Part shown: piece by piece, positions 17,751 through 26,906 of the stretch | Position numbering within the stretch: position 1 is the first letter of the stretch | How the letters are laid out: each line of letters begins with the position of its first letter | Assembly: GCA_026392465.1 (NCBI GenBank) | Contig: JAPLCA010000023.1 | Coordinates: 1-64,000 of the forward strand | DNA: 64,000 bases | Source: Propionibacteriales bacterium | GTDB lineage: Bacteria; Actinomycetota; Actinomycetes; Propionibacteriales; Nocardioidaceae | Direction: 5' to 3' | Notes under the pieces: model-generated | Database searches by the model: none | The model's input: only the letters and a program-made list of their open reading frames with translations | What the model was told of the DNA's origin: nothing | Translations under genes and position numbers: made by a program

Positions 17751-18836
17751 ATGAGTACTGCACCCTCGGACCTCGAGGACCTCCACGTCATCATCCCGGC
17801 CGGCGGCGCAGGCACCCGGCTGTGGCCGCTGTCGCGTGCCGGACGTCCGAAGTTCCTGCTCGACCTCACCGGCTCGGGCCGCACCCTCCTGCAGCAGACG
17901 TGGGACCGGGTGACCCGGCTCGTCCCGCCCGAGCGGGTCCACGTCGTCACCGGGCCGCGGCACGCCGACGCCGTGCGGGCGCAGCTGCCCGACCTGACGA
18001 GCGTGTTCGTCGAGCCGTCACCACGCGACTCGATGCCCGCGATCGGACTCGCCACCGCCGTCGTGCGCACCCGGCACCCCGAGGCGGTCGTCGCCTCGTT
18101 CGCCGCCGACCACGTCATCACGGGCGAGGACCGCTTCGCCGACGCCGTCGTGCAGGCCGTCCGGACCGCCCGGACCGGCGCCGTGACCACCATCGGCATC
18201 TCCCCCCGCTCCCCCTCCACCGCGTTCGGCTACGTCGAGTCGGGCGCACCGCTCGCGGTCGACGGCGCCGCGAGCGCCCGGACCGTCGTGCGCTTCGTCG
18301 AGAAGCCCGACGAGGAGACCGCCCGCGCCTACCTGCGGGCCGGCACCTTCAGCTGGAACGCGGGCATGTTCGTCACCCGCGCCGACGTGCTCCTCGACCA
18401 CCTCGCCCGGCTCCAACCGACCCTGCACGCCGGCCTGCAGCGCATCGCGGCCGCCTGGGACGGCCCCGACGCGCAGACCGTGCTCAAGGGCGTCTGGCCG
18501 TCGCTCACCCGCATCGCCATCGACCACGCCGTCGCGGAGCCGGTGTCGCTCACCGGTGGCATCGCGACCGTGCCCGGCCGGTTCGGCTGGGACGACATCG
18601 GCGACTTCGCCGCCCTGCACGAGCTGGGCGTCAGCGGCGACACCGGCGTCGTCTGGGTCGACGCCGACGGCCTCGTCCGCACCACCGGCGGCGTCACCGT
18701 CGCCGTCGTCGGCATCCCCGGCGCCGTCGTCGTGCAGACCGACGACGCCCTCCTCGTCACCACCGTCGAGCACGCCCAACGCGTCAAGGAGGTCCCCGCC
18801 GCCCTCGCCGCCTCCGGCCGCACCGACCTCGTCTGA
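17751..18836 (+). CDS. manC: Mannose-1-phosphate guanylyltransferase
   Basis: 361 residues. Makes GDP-mannose from GTP and mannose-1-phosphate for glycans. Seen: the nucleotidyltransferase signature PAGGAGTRLWPLSR (about residues 17-30) with a PKFLL Lys, RDSMPAIGLAT and VRFVEKPDEETA. It lacks the C-terminal isomerase domain found in bifunctional ManC. ATG 17751 is used; an in-frame GTG at 17694 just after a TAGACT -10 (17673-17678) is the alternative and would add 19 residues. Its last codons (TDLV) lie in the outer arm of repeat copy B and mirror those of manA, with which it converges. Confidence 0.93.
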   Translation: MSTAPSDLEDLHVIIPAGGAGTRLWPLSRAGRPKFLLDLTGSGRTLLQQTWDRVTRLVPPERVHVVTGPRHADAVRAQLPDLTSVFVEPSPRDSMPAIGLATAVVRTRHPEAVVASFAADHVITGEDRFADAVVQAVRTARTGAVTTIGISPRSPSTAFGYVESGAPLAVDGAASARTVVRFVEKPDEETARAYLRAGTFSWNAGMFVTRADVLLDHLARLQPTLHAGLQRIAAAWDGPDAQTVLKGVWPSLTRIAIDHAVAEPVSLTGGIATVPGRFGWDDIGDFAALHELGVSGDTGVVWVDADGLVRTTGGVTVAVVGIPGAVVVQTDDALLVTTVEHAQRVKEVPAALAASGRTDLV

Positions 18837-19574
18837 CTCCTTCCGGGGTGGGAGTGCGTGGGCGCGACTTCTCCTCGGGGTGGGGCTGCGCTGCTGCGGC
18901 TCCGTGGTCGGGTGGGGGTGCGTCGGCGCGGCTTCTCTCTCGGGTGGGGCTGCGCTGCTGCGGCTTCTCTCTCGGGTGGGGCTGCGCTGCTGCGGCTTCT
19001 CGCTCGGGTGGGGGTGCGCTGCTGCGGCGTTGACTCGTCCTGCGCTCCGAAAGGGCCTCGACCGGCGGCTGGGTGGGGGTCGGCTTCGGGTCTCGGGCTG
19101 TGGCCCGCGTGGGACGCAAGATTCTGCGTTCGTGCGCTGGGACTCCAAGGCTTCTGCGTTCGTGTCGGGATCCCGTCGTGAACGCAGAAGCGTTCCGATC
19201 TCAACGCGCGAATGCAGAATCTCGGGTGCCCTTTGGGTTGGGGGGACGAAGGATTCTTCCTTCTCGTGGACCGTTCCACGCGAAGGAAGAATCCTTCACA
19301 CCCCTCGCCCCCTCAGCGGTGGATCCGCCACCTGAAGAGCGCCCTTCAGGTGGCAGATCCACCGCCAGACCGCGCAAACGCAGCATCTTGAGCCAGCCAC
19401 GCACAAAGGAAGAATCTTGCGTCCCACAGCGCGGGCCACAGCCCGAGAACCCAGACCACCGGCCCGCCAGCCGCCCGGTCGAGGCCCTTTCGGAGACCAC
19501 CTCCACGAGAAGCTGCAGCAACGCAGCCGCAGGCCGAGACGAAGCCGCGCCACGCACCCCCACCCCGCGAGGAG
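18837..19574. repeat. Large nested inverted-repeat element, copy B (core inverted)
   Basis: 738-bp non-coding gap between convergent manC and manA. The left arm has about five 32-bp tandem units (18870-19030) of the form GGGTGGGGCTGCGCTGCTGC. An inner inverted repeat (19045-19072 with 19467-19495, one base length difference) surrounds the core. The core order is reversed relative to copies A and C: imperfect GGGATCCC palindrome (19151-19190), 22-bp stem (19248-19269/19276-19297, loop ACCGTT, one mismatch), then 22-bp stem (19316-19337/19344-19365, one mismatch). The outermost 21 bp are perfectly inverted (18821-18841 and 19570-19590) and reach into both neighbouring genes. Confidence 0.9.
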
Positions 19575-20758
19575 TCAGACGAGGTCGGTGAGCTCGGTGG
19601 GCGGCAGGTCGGGGGCGGGGGTGTAGGCCTGGGCGACCTCGCCGGTGCCGACGGCGTGCAGGACGCCGTCGGACTCGTCGGCGAACACGGCCTCGCCGCG
19701 GGCGAGGCGTTCGCGCTCGCCGGCCTCGTTCACGACCTCGACCTCGCCGCCGAGGCAGACGACGATGCGACGGCCGTCGTCGGGGAGCCGGGCGCCGTCG
19801 GGCTCGGCCGAGGAGCACTGCGTCACCGAGAGGGCGAACTCGTGCAGGCCGGGGCTGTAGACGTCGGTCGAGAACCCGAACTGGTCGGCGTCGACGCGCG
19901 CCAGCCGCGACATGCCGCGGTCGAGGCAGCGGACGAGACCCTTCGGGTCGAGGTGCTTGCCGGTGAGGCCGCCGCGCAGCACGTTGTCCGAGGACACCAT
20001 CACCTCGACGCACAGCCCGCTGAGGTGCGCGTGGATGATGCCGGCGCCGAGGTACGCGGCTTCGCCCGGCTGCAGCGTCAGCCGGTTCAGCAGCAGCGAC
20101 ATGACGACGCCGACGTCGCCCGGGTGGTGCTCGTCGACGAGCACGGCCGTCGCGTACGCCCGCTTGATGTCGATGCCCCGCTCGACGCCCGCGCGGCAGG
20201 CGGCCACGACCGCTGCCACCTCCTCGGGGGACGGACGGTCGGTGAGCAGGTCCTCGACGATGCGCACGATGCCTAGGAAGCCCGGCTGACGACGCAGGCT
20301 GTCGACGAGGTGGTGCACGCGGGGCACGTCGATCGCGGCCAGCACCCGCAGGATCTCGGCCGTCGGGCGGAAGCCGACGAGCGTGTCGAACGCGGTCAGC
20401 GCGTACACCATCTCCGGCTTCGGGTGCGGGTCCTTGTACACGCGGTGCGGGGCGTCCAGCGGCACGCCCGCCGCCTCCTCCGCCTCGAACCCCTCCTGCG
20501 CGAGCACGGCGTTCGGGTGCACCTGGATCGACAGCGGTCGGTCGGCCGCCAGGATCTTGAGCATGAACGGCAGCTCGCCGGCCACCTCCCGCAGCGACAC
20601 CGGACCGTCCGCGCCCTGCACCGTCGACGGGTTCAACGGGTGCGTGCCCATCCAGATCTCCGCGACCGGGCGCCGTCGGGCGCGCGGCCGAGGAAGCGCG
20701 GGATGGCGTCAGGAGAGCCCCAGTCGTAGTCGCGGTCGGGGTTGTCCAGTCGTCGCAT
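19575..20758 (-). pseudogene. manA: Mannose-6-phosphate isomerase, frameshifted near the N-terminus
   Basis: Interconverts mannose-6-P and fructose-6-P and feeds GDP-mannose synthesis with manC. The start reads MRRLDNPDRDYDWGSPDAIP, typical for ManA. After GRAPDG near 20675 the frame is lost: the expected PVAEIWMGTHPLNP continues in another frame, restored by one extra base. The rest is intact, with zinc-site residues in LSIQVHPN, KPEMVYAL and LGAGIIHAHLSG. The span is 1184 nt, one short of a multiple of three. Either a real 1-nt deletion or a sequencing error in a GC run. An internal ATG at 20651 could yield a protein lacking the first 36 residues. Confidence 0.85.
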
Positions 20759-20786
20759 CTCGTCCTCTCCTGCGGCGCGCCGGCCG

Positions 20787-22655
20787 TCAGTGACCCTTGG
20801 GGTGGCGGGGCTTGCGGGGCGTCTCGCCGTCCTTCGACCAGCTGCCGCGCTGACCGCCCTTGCCCTTGCCGCCCGGACCTCCCGTGCCCTTGCGGTGACC
20901 GGTCTGCCGCTCGTCGCGCGAGGACCGCCCGACCCGCGCACCGCGGTCCGCCTGCAGGTCGATGCGACGCCCCGAGATGCGCGTGTCGGCGAGCGCCTCG
21001 AACACCGCCGCGGGCAGGTCCTGCGGCAGCTCGACGACGGCGTGGTCGATGCCGAGGGTGATCTTGCCGAAGTCGGCGCGGCGCAGACCGCCCTCGTTCG
21101 CGAGCGCACCGACGATCATCGAGGGCGTCACCTTGTGCCGCTTGCCGACGGCGATCCGGTACGGCGCCCACCCGTCCTTCGACGGACGCGCCGGACGGTC
21201 GCCGGTGTCGCGCGCCGGGCGGTCCTGCCGCTCCGGGCGCTCGCGACGCTCCTTCTTGGGCGGGTCCGGACGCAGGAAGAACTCCTTGTCGTCCGTGCTC
21301 ATCACGGCGAGGGCCGCGGCCACGTCGAGCATCTCGACGTCGTGCTCGCGCACGTAGTCCTCCACCAGGCCGCGGAAGGCGTGGAACTGGGCCGAGCCCA
21401 TGCTGTCGGTGATCGCCTGCGCGAACTTCGCGGTGCGCCGGGCGTTGACCTCGTCGACGCTGGGCACGCCGGTCTCCTCGACCGGGCGGCCCGACACCTT
21501 CTCGATGGCCGACAGCAGCCGACGCTCACGCGGCGTGACGAACAGGATCGCCTCGCCGCTGCGACCGGCGCGGCCCGTGCGGCCGACCCGGTGGACGTAC
21601 GCCTCGGGGTCGTGCGGGATGTCGTAGTTGACGACGTGGGTGATGCGGTCGACGTCGAGGCCGCGCGCGGCCACGTCGGTCGCGACGAGGATGTCGAGCG
21701 ACCCGTTCTTCAGCGCCGTCACCGTGCGCTCGCGCTGCGCCTGCACGAGGTCGCCGTTGATGGCGGCGGCGGAGAACCCGCGCGACCGCAGACGCTCCGC
21801 GAGCTCCTCGGTGGCCGACTTCGTGCGGACGAAGATGATCATCGCGTCGCCGCTCTCCACCTCGAGCAGACGCGTGAGCGCGTCGAGCTTCGCGTGGTGC
21901 GAGACGGGGATCCAGCGCTGGCGCACGGTCGTCGTCGACGAGCGGGCCTGCGGCGTCGCGATGTCGGCGGGGTCGTGGAGGTAGCGCTTCGCGAGGCGAC
22001 GGATGGCGGGCGGCATGGTGGCCGAGAACAGCGCCACCTGCTTGTACTCGGGGGTGTCGGCGAGGATCCGCTCGACGTCCTCCGCGAACCCCATCGCGAG
22101 CATCTCGTCGGCCTCGTCGAGCACGAGGTGGTCGAGCCCGGACAGGTCGAGGCTGCCGCGGTCGAGGTGGTCCATGACGCGACCGGGCGTGCCGACGACG
22201 ACGTGGGCGCCGCGCTCGAGCCCGGCCAGCTGGGCGCCGTAGCCCTGTCCGCCGTAGACGGGGAGCACGCGGATGCGACGCGACCGCGGCGTGTACGACG
22301 TCATCGCCTCGCAGACCTGCAGGGCCAGCTCGCGCGTGGGTGCCAGCACGAGCGCCTGGGTCGAGGCGCGGTCGGGATCGATCTTCTCGAGGATGGGCAG
22401 CGCGAACGCCGCGGTCTTGCCGGTCCCGGTCTGCGCGAGCCCGACGACGTCGCGTCCCGCGAGCAGCGCCGGCACCGCCGCCTCCTGGATGGGGGTGGGT
22501 GCCTCGTAGCCGAGCCGGCCGAGCACCTCCACCAGCTCGTCGCCGAGACCCAGCGCGGCGAACCGGGCTCCGGGGGCCGTCGGCTCCGGTGCGGTCGACG
22601 CCTCCTGGTCGGGGGTCTGGTCGGACAGGTCGGACTCGGGACGGTCGTCGGTCAT
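20787..22655 (-). CDS. deaD: DEAD-box ATP-dependent RNA helicase (DeaD/CsdA type)
   Basis: 622 residues. Unwinds RNA structure in ribosome assembly, mRNA decay and cold adaptation. Seen in order: a Q motif ending APTPIQ (about 50), motif I AQTGTGKT (about 73-80), Ia PTRELA, GG, TPGR, motif II DEAD (about 176-179), SAT (about 207-209), IIFVRTK, ARGLDVD and HRVGRTGRAGR. After a basic, Arg/Asp-rich linker (about 470-520) comes a DbpA-type RNA-binding domain (YRIAVGKRHKVTPSMIVGAL), then a Gly/Lys/Arg tail ending RHPKGH. Starts 150 bp from the divergent BY-kinase gene. Confidence 0.95.
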   Translation of the reverse strand: MTDDRPESDLSDQTPDQEASTAPEPTAPGARFAALGLGDELVEVLGRLGYEAPTPIQEAAVPALLAGRDVVGLAQTGTGKTAAFALPILEKIDPDRASTQALVLAPTRELALQVCEAMTSYTPRSRRIRVLPVYGGQGYGAQLAGLERGAHVVVGTPGRVMDHLDRGSLDLSGLDHLVLDEADEMLAMGFAEDVERILADTPEYKQVALFSATMPPAIRRLAKRYLHDPADIATPQARSSTTTVRQRWIPVSHHAKLDALTRLLEVESGDAMIIFVRTKSATEELAERLRSRGFSAAAINGDLVQAQRERTVTALKNGSLDILVATDVAARGLDVDRITHVVNYDIPHDPEAYVHRVGRTGRAGRSGEAILFVTPRERRLLSAIEKVSGRPVEETGVPSVDEVNARRTAKFAQAITDSMGSAQFHAFRGLVEDYVREHDVEMLDVAAALAVMSTDDKEFFLRPDPPKKERRERPERQDRPARDTGDRPARPSKDGWAPYRIAVGKRHKVTPSMIVGALANEGGLRRADFGKITLGIDHAVVELPQDLPAAVFEALADTRISGRRIDLQADRGARVGRSSRDERQTGHRKGTGGPGGKGKGGQRGSWSKDGETPRKPRHPKGH

Positions 22656-22805
22656 GAAGCTCCTGGTGCTGACTGCGAGACGGGGGAACCCCGTCGTGAC
22701 GCAGGGTGCAACCGCTAGTCTTCCGTACCGACGGCCCCGAGACCAACCTCGGCGAGCCCGGCCTCCCTCCCCCGTGTGGCCCGAGACCGAAGGAGACGGT
22801 GCCCG

Positions 22806-24167
22806 ATGCCGAGCCCGACCCCCCGTCGAACGCTCGGATCACGCTGGCTCCTGGTGGTGGCGCTGGGTCTCGTGGGCGCCGTGGCGGGTCAGCTCGTCGT
22901 GTCGGGCCTCACACCGCAGTACGAGGCGTCGGCCGAGGTCCTCGTCTCCTCGCCACCGGCCAGCGTCGACGGCTCGGCCCGCGCGGTCACCGCCCGGACC
23001 GTCGAGTCCTACGGTCGTCTGCTCTCCGAGCCCTACCTGCTCGACCGCGCGGCGCGGGCGCTCGACGAGACGTCGCTGCCCGCCGACTCCGTACGGTCCG
23101 GCGTCGTGGGCGACAGCGACGTCGTGCGGGTGACGGTCCGCGACGACAGCCTCGACGTGGCCCGTGAGCGGGCGGGTGCGCTCGCGGAGGCCTTCACCGC
23201 ATGGCTCGAGGACAGCCAGCAGGCGCTGCGTCCCAACCAGCAGGTCAGCGGCCTGGTCATCGACCCCGGCACCGGGTCGACGCGTCCGGTCTCGCCGCGA
23301 CGCTGGCCGTACCTGCTCGGCGGCCTCCTCGTGGGGCTGGTGCTCGGCCTCGGCGTCGCGCGATGGCGCCAGCTCGCCGACCAGGGCGTCGCGTCGGCGG
23401 ACGACCTCGAGGCGACCACCGAGGCGCCTCTGCTCGGTGCCGTCGCCTACGACCGCAGCGTGCAGGACGCACCGCTCCTGACGTCGCTGTCGCCGCAGCA
23501 CCCGCGCGCGGAGTCCATCCGCATCCTGCGCACGAACCTGCAGTTCGTCGACGTCGACCACGACCGGACGGTCATCACCGTCACGAGTGCGGTGGAGGCC
23601 GAGGGGAAGACGTCCACGGCCTGCAACCTCGCCATCGCGCTCGCCCAGTCGGGCCTGCGGGTGGCGCTCGTCGAGGGCGACCTGCGTCGACCTCAGCTCG
23701 CCGAGCAGTTCGGCCTCGAGAGCACGGTCGGCCTGACCACCGTGCTCGTCGGCCGCGTCGAGCTCGAGGAGGCGATGCAGGAGACCGAGATCCCCGGCCT
23801 CGACGTGCTCACCAGCGGCGCGCGCCCCCCGAACCCCGCCGAGATCGTGCAGACCGGCGCCATGGAGCAGCTCGTGGCCGACCTGCGTCGCACCTACGAC
23901 ATCGTGCTCATCGACGCGCCCCCGCTGCTGCCCGTCACCGACGCCACGATCCTGGCCCTGCTGTCCGACGGGGCGCTGCTCGTCGTCCGCCACGGGCGCA
24001 CCGGGCACGAGCAGGTGCGTGCCGCCGTCGAGCGGCTGCAGACCGTCGGCGCGACGCTGTTCGGCACGGTGCTCTCGATGTCGCCGCGCCGCGCCGCGGG
24101 ACGATTCGGCTACGGGTACGAGTACGCGACGCAGTCGTCGCGACGTCGCCCCCGCCGCGGCCGCTAG
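22806..24167 (+). CDS. Bacterial tyrosine kinase/chain-length regulator (Wzz-Wzc type)
   Basis: 453 residues in one chain. An N-terminal Wzz domain has membrane segments at about 14-34 and 170-190. The cytoplasmic BY-kinase domain has Walker A with AEGKTSTACN (about 265-275), Walker A' ALVEGDLRRPQL (about 287-298) and Walker B IVLIDAPPLLPV (about 366-377). The tail holds a Tyr cluster (FGYGYEYAT) followed by an Arg-rich end, typical of autophosphorylated BY-kinases controlling polysaccharide polymerisation and export. The start is supported by AAGGAG at 22790-22795. The convergent gene is a low-molecular-weight tyrosine phosphatase, its usual partner. Confidence 0.9.
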   Translation: MPSPTPRRTLGSRWLLVVALGLVGAVAGQLVVSGLTPQYEASAEVLVSSPPASVDGSARAVTARTVESYGRLLSEPYLLDRAARALDETSLPADSVRSGVVGDSDVVRVTVRDDSLDVARERAGALAEAFTAWLEDSQQALRPNQQVSGLVIDPGTGSTRPVSPRRWPYLLGGLLVGLVLGLGVARWRQLADQGVASADDLEATTEAPLLGAVAYDRSVQDAPLLTSLSPQHPRAESIRILRTNLQFVDVDHDRTVITVTSAVEAEGKTSTACNLAIALAQSGLRVALVEGDLRRPQLAEQFGLESTVGLTTVLVGRVELEEAMQETEIPGLDVLTSGARPPNPAEIVQTGAMEQLVADLRRTYDIVLIDAPPLLPVTDATILALLSDGALLVVRHGRTGHEQVRAAVERLQTVGATLFGTVLSMSPRRAAGRFGYGYEYATQSSRRRPRRGR

Positions 24168-24182
24168 CCGCGGACCGCGCGC

Positions 24183-24737
24183 TCAGCCGAGCGCGCCGAA
24201 GGTCCGTGCGAGCCGCTCGGTGGCGTCGTCGATGAGGTCGGCGGTGCTGCGGTGCACCTCCGGCGCCCGGCGGAACGGGTCGGGCACGTCGAGCAGGGAC
24301 GGCGCGGTGCTGCGGCGCCGCGCGGCGTCGGCGACGAGCTCGGGCAGGCTGTCGGCCGTGCGGTCCTCCACCAGGGCGGCGAGCTCGAGCAGCGTGAACG
24401 TCTTGCGCAGCGCGCCCGGGTCGAGCTCGAGGACGGAGGCCCGGTGCTCCTTCGTCGCGGTGAGCACGACGTCGGCCGCCTTCACGTGGGCGGGGTGCAG
24501 CGGCCGCGACCGGAAGTCCGACCCGTCCAGGCCCAGCCGCGCCAGCTCCAGGCGCACCATGCTGTCGACGGGGGCGTCGCGCCAGCCCATCACACCGGCG
24601 CTCGCGATCTCGAACCGGACGGGGTCGAGCCGCTCGCGCAGCAGCAGCTCCATCAGGGGCGAGCGGCAGACGTTCGCGGTGCAGACGGCGAGGATGCTCC
24701 AGCGCGCCGGCTCGGGCCGCGCACCCACCTCAGCCAC
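24183..24737 (-). CDS. Low-molecular-weight protein-tyrosine phosphatase
   Basis: 184 residues from GTG. The N-terminal P-loop VCTANVCRSP (C-x5-R-S, Cys about residue 19) holds the nucleophile, and DVPDPFRRAP near 150 supplies the general-acid Asp. It probably dephosphorylates the tyrosine cluster of the adjacent BY-kinase, the common arrangement in capsule and exopolysaccharide loci. The start overlaps the YgfZ stop by 8 bp, so it may be co-translated with ygfZ. Confidence 0.9.
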   Translation of the reverse strand: MAEVGARPEPARWSILAVCTANVCRSPLMELLLRERLDPVRFEIASAGVMGWRDAPVDSMVRLELARLGLDGSDFRSRPLHPAHVKAADVVLTATKEHRASVLELDPGALRKTFTLLELAALVEDRTADSLPELVADAARRRSTAPSLLDVPDPFRRAPEVHRSTADLIDDATERLARTFGALG

Positions 24738-25770
24738 CGGACCGGGGACGCACGTGCAGGCCCACGTCGGGGTCGACGAGGAGCTCCTGCGCGGCGGCGA
24801 CGCCGTCGACGACGAGCGTCGCGTCGGTGGGCACCGACCGCTTCAGCAGGGCGAGCCCGATCGGGCCGAGCTCGTGGTGCAGGCCGCGCGACCCGAGCAC
24901 GCCGACCGCCTGGCCGGGCGCGTCGGCCCGCTCGACCGGGCTGCCGGGCGCCGGGAGCCGGTCGGCCGAGCCGTCGAGGTGCAGCAGCGTGAGCCGGCGC
25001 GGAGGACGGCCGAGGTTGTGCACCCGCGCCACCGTCTCCTGGCCGCGGTAGCAGCCCTTGTCGAGGTGCACGGCGCGCTCGAGCAGACCCACCTCGTTCG
25101 GGATGGTCCGGTCGTCGGTGTCGAGGCCGAGGCGCGGGGTGCCTGCCGCGATCCGCAGCGCCTCCCACGCCCACGTCCCCGCGGGGCGGCCGTGCCGCTC
25201 CGGCCAGGACGCGACGTCGGCGCGCGGCTCGATCGCCCAGACCGCCCGCCCGGGCTTCCCGTCGCTGCCGGGCTCGACCCGGCCGAGCACGGCGTGCTCG
25301 TCGGTCACGTCGGCGACCTCGACCCGCATCATGAAGCGCATCCGGTCGAGGAACGTCACCAGGGCGGCTCCCGCGCCGGGCTCCGTGTGCGCCCAGAAGG
25401 TGGTGCCGTCGTCGACGCCGTCGAAGGCGTGCTCGATGCGTCCCTGCGGGGTCAGCACGAGCACCTCGGTGGGCACGCCGGGCTGCAGCGACTCCAGGTG
25501 CTGGGTGGTCAGCGAGTGCAGCCACGTGAGCCGGTCCGGTCCGGTGACCGTGAGCACGTCGCGGTGCGACAGGTCGACGAACCCCTCGCCACGCTCGAGG
25601 CGGCGCTGCTCGACGGTCAGCTCGCCGTAGTGCGCGGCGACGCCGGTGTCGGGCGGATCGGCCTCGACGGCGCCCTCGAGGTCGAGCAGGGGGCTGCGCC
25701 GTCCTGGCACGACGGCTGCGGGATCGTCGGGAGTGGGGGTGGCGGGAGCGGCGGCGGGGTGCTCAGACAC
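24730..25770 (-). CDS. ygfZ: YgfZ/GcvT-like folate-binding protein
   Basis: 346 residues. Contains the YgfZ signature KGCYRGQETVAR (about 239-250), whose Cys is conserved in folate-dependent iron-sulfur cluster assembly factors, plus an N-terminal GcvT-like fold with GPDRLTWLHSLTTQHL (about 78-93). Acts in the cytoplasm in Fe-S maturation or repair. The first 45 residues are Pro/Ala rich and not conserved. The start overlaps the nitrobindin stop. Actinobacterial ygfZ-nitrobindin pairs are usual. Confidence 0.9.
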   Translation of the reverse strand: MSEHPAAAPATPTPDDPAAVVPGRRSPLLDLEGAVEADPPDTGVAAHYGELTVEQRRLERGEGFVDLSHRDVLTVTGPDRLTWLHSLTTQHLESLQPGVPTEVLVLTPQGRIEHAFDGVDDGTTFWAHTEPGAGAALVTFLDRMRFMMRVEVADVTDEHAVLGRVEPGSDGKPGRAVWAIEPRADVASWPERHGRPAGTWAWEALRIAAGTPRLGLDTDDRTIPNEVGLLERAVHLDKGCYRGQETVARVHNLGRPPRRLTLLHLDGSADRLPAPGSPVERADAPGQAVGVLGSRGLHHELGPIGLALLKRSVPTDATLVVDGVAAAQELLVDPDVGLHVRPRSGG

Positions 25771-26275
25771 GGGCGAGCTTCCCCCAGAGGTGCGACTGCA
25801 TGCTCTGTCCCTCGGCCGCCTTGTCGACGGCGTACATGAGCGCGCCCTCGACGAGCCCGTACATGCGTTGACCGGCGGTGTACTCGACGGCCGTCTCGGT
25901 CCGCGCGACGATGTCGGTGGCCAGCGTGATCCGCGGGCCCTCCGCCACGCCGTACCAGACCTCGGCGTAGCCGGTGGGGTGGGCGAGCACGAGCTCGACG
26001 TTGATGCCCTTGCCGCCCTCCACCAGTCCGGCAGGCCGCAGGAAACCGGTCTCGAGGTCGCCCGGGCCGGTCCGGTTGCCCTCCTCGTCGGTCGTCCAGG
26101 AGCGGCTGAAGTAGTGCAGGAACGGGCGGGTGTCGTGCGCGAACACGACGTCCTGCTCGAACGCGTAGGGCTCGATCGTCGGGTACTCCCCCCGCCCGTT
26201 GCCGTGCCACGTGCCGAGCAGCCACGCGAGCGGGGCCACGTCGGGGTGCAGGTCTGCCGGGATCTCGAAGGCCAT
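25763..26275 (-). CDS. Nitrobindin-like heme-binding beta-barrel (FABP family)
   Basis: 170 residues. The N-terminal LLGTWHGNGRGEYPTIEPY carries the GxWxGxG motif of THAP4/nitrobindin proteins. The heme-ligand His near the C-terminus fits SMQSHLWGKLARV. Members bind ferric heme and isomerise peroxynitrite to nitrate; the M. tuberculosis homologue is Rv0813c. ATG 26275 is preferred over ATG 26284 because a -10 TACGAT (26288-26283) then sits 7 nt before it, fitting a leaderless transcript. Divergent from dtd by only 37 bp. Confidence 0.9.
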   Translation of the reverse strand: MAFEIPADLHPDVAPLAWLLGTWHGNGRGEYPTIEPYAFEQDVVFAHDTRPFLHYFSRSWTTDEEGNRTGPGDLETGFLRPAGLVEGGKGINVELVLAHPTGYAEVWYGVAEGPRITLATDIVARTETAVEYTAGQRMYGLVEGALMYAVDKAAEGQSMQSHLWGKLARV

Positions 26276-26312
26276 GACGACCATCGTATCGACGGCGCGC
26301 TAGCCTGCCGCC

Positions 26313-26777
<465 letters not shown>

Positions 26778-26906
26778 GCGCCTCCGCTGCGACGGGTGCG
26801 GGACCGGCGTTCTGACCGTCCTTTCAGGTGGGCCGCGTAGGATCACGCGTGGTCGACCGTGGTCCGGTGCGGCCGGCGCCCCGCCCCCCACCGAACGGAC
26901 GTGTCC

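Noticed and set aside
18841..19335. Long plus- and minus-strand open frames through repeat copies A, B and C
   Set aside because: Frames differ in phase between copies, follow the palindromic repeats and have no ribosome sites; high GC makes chance frames long.
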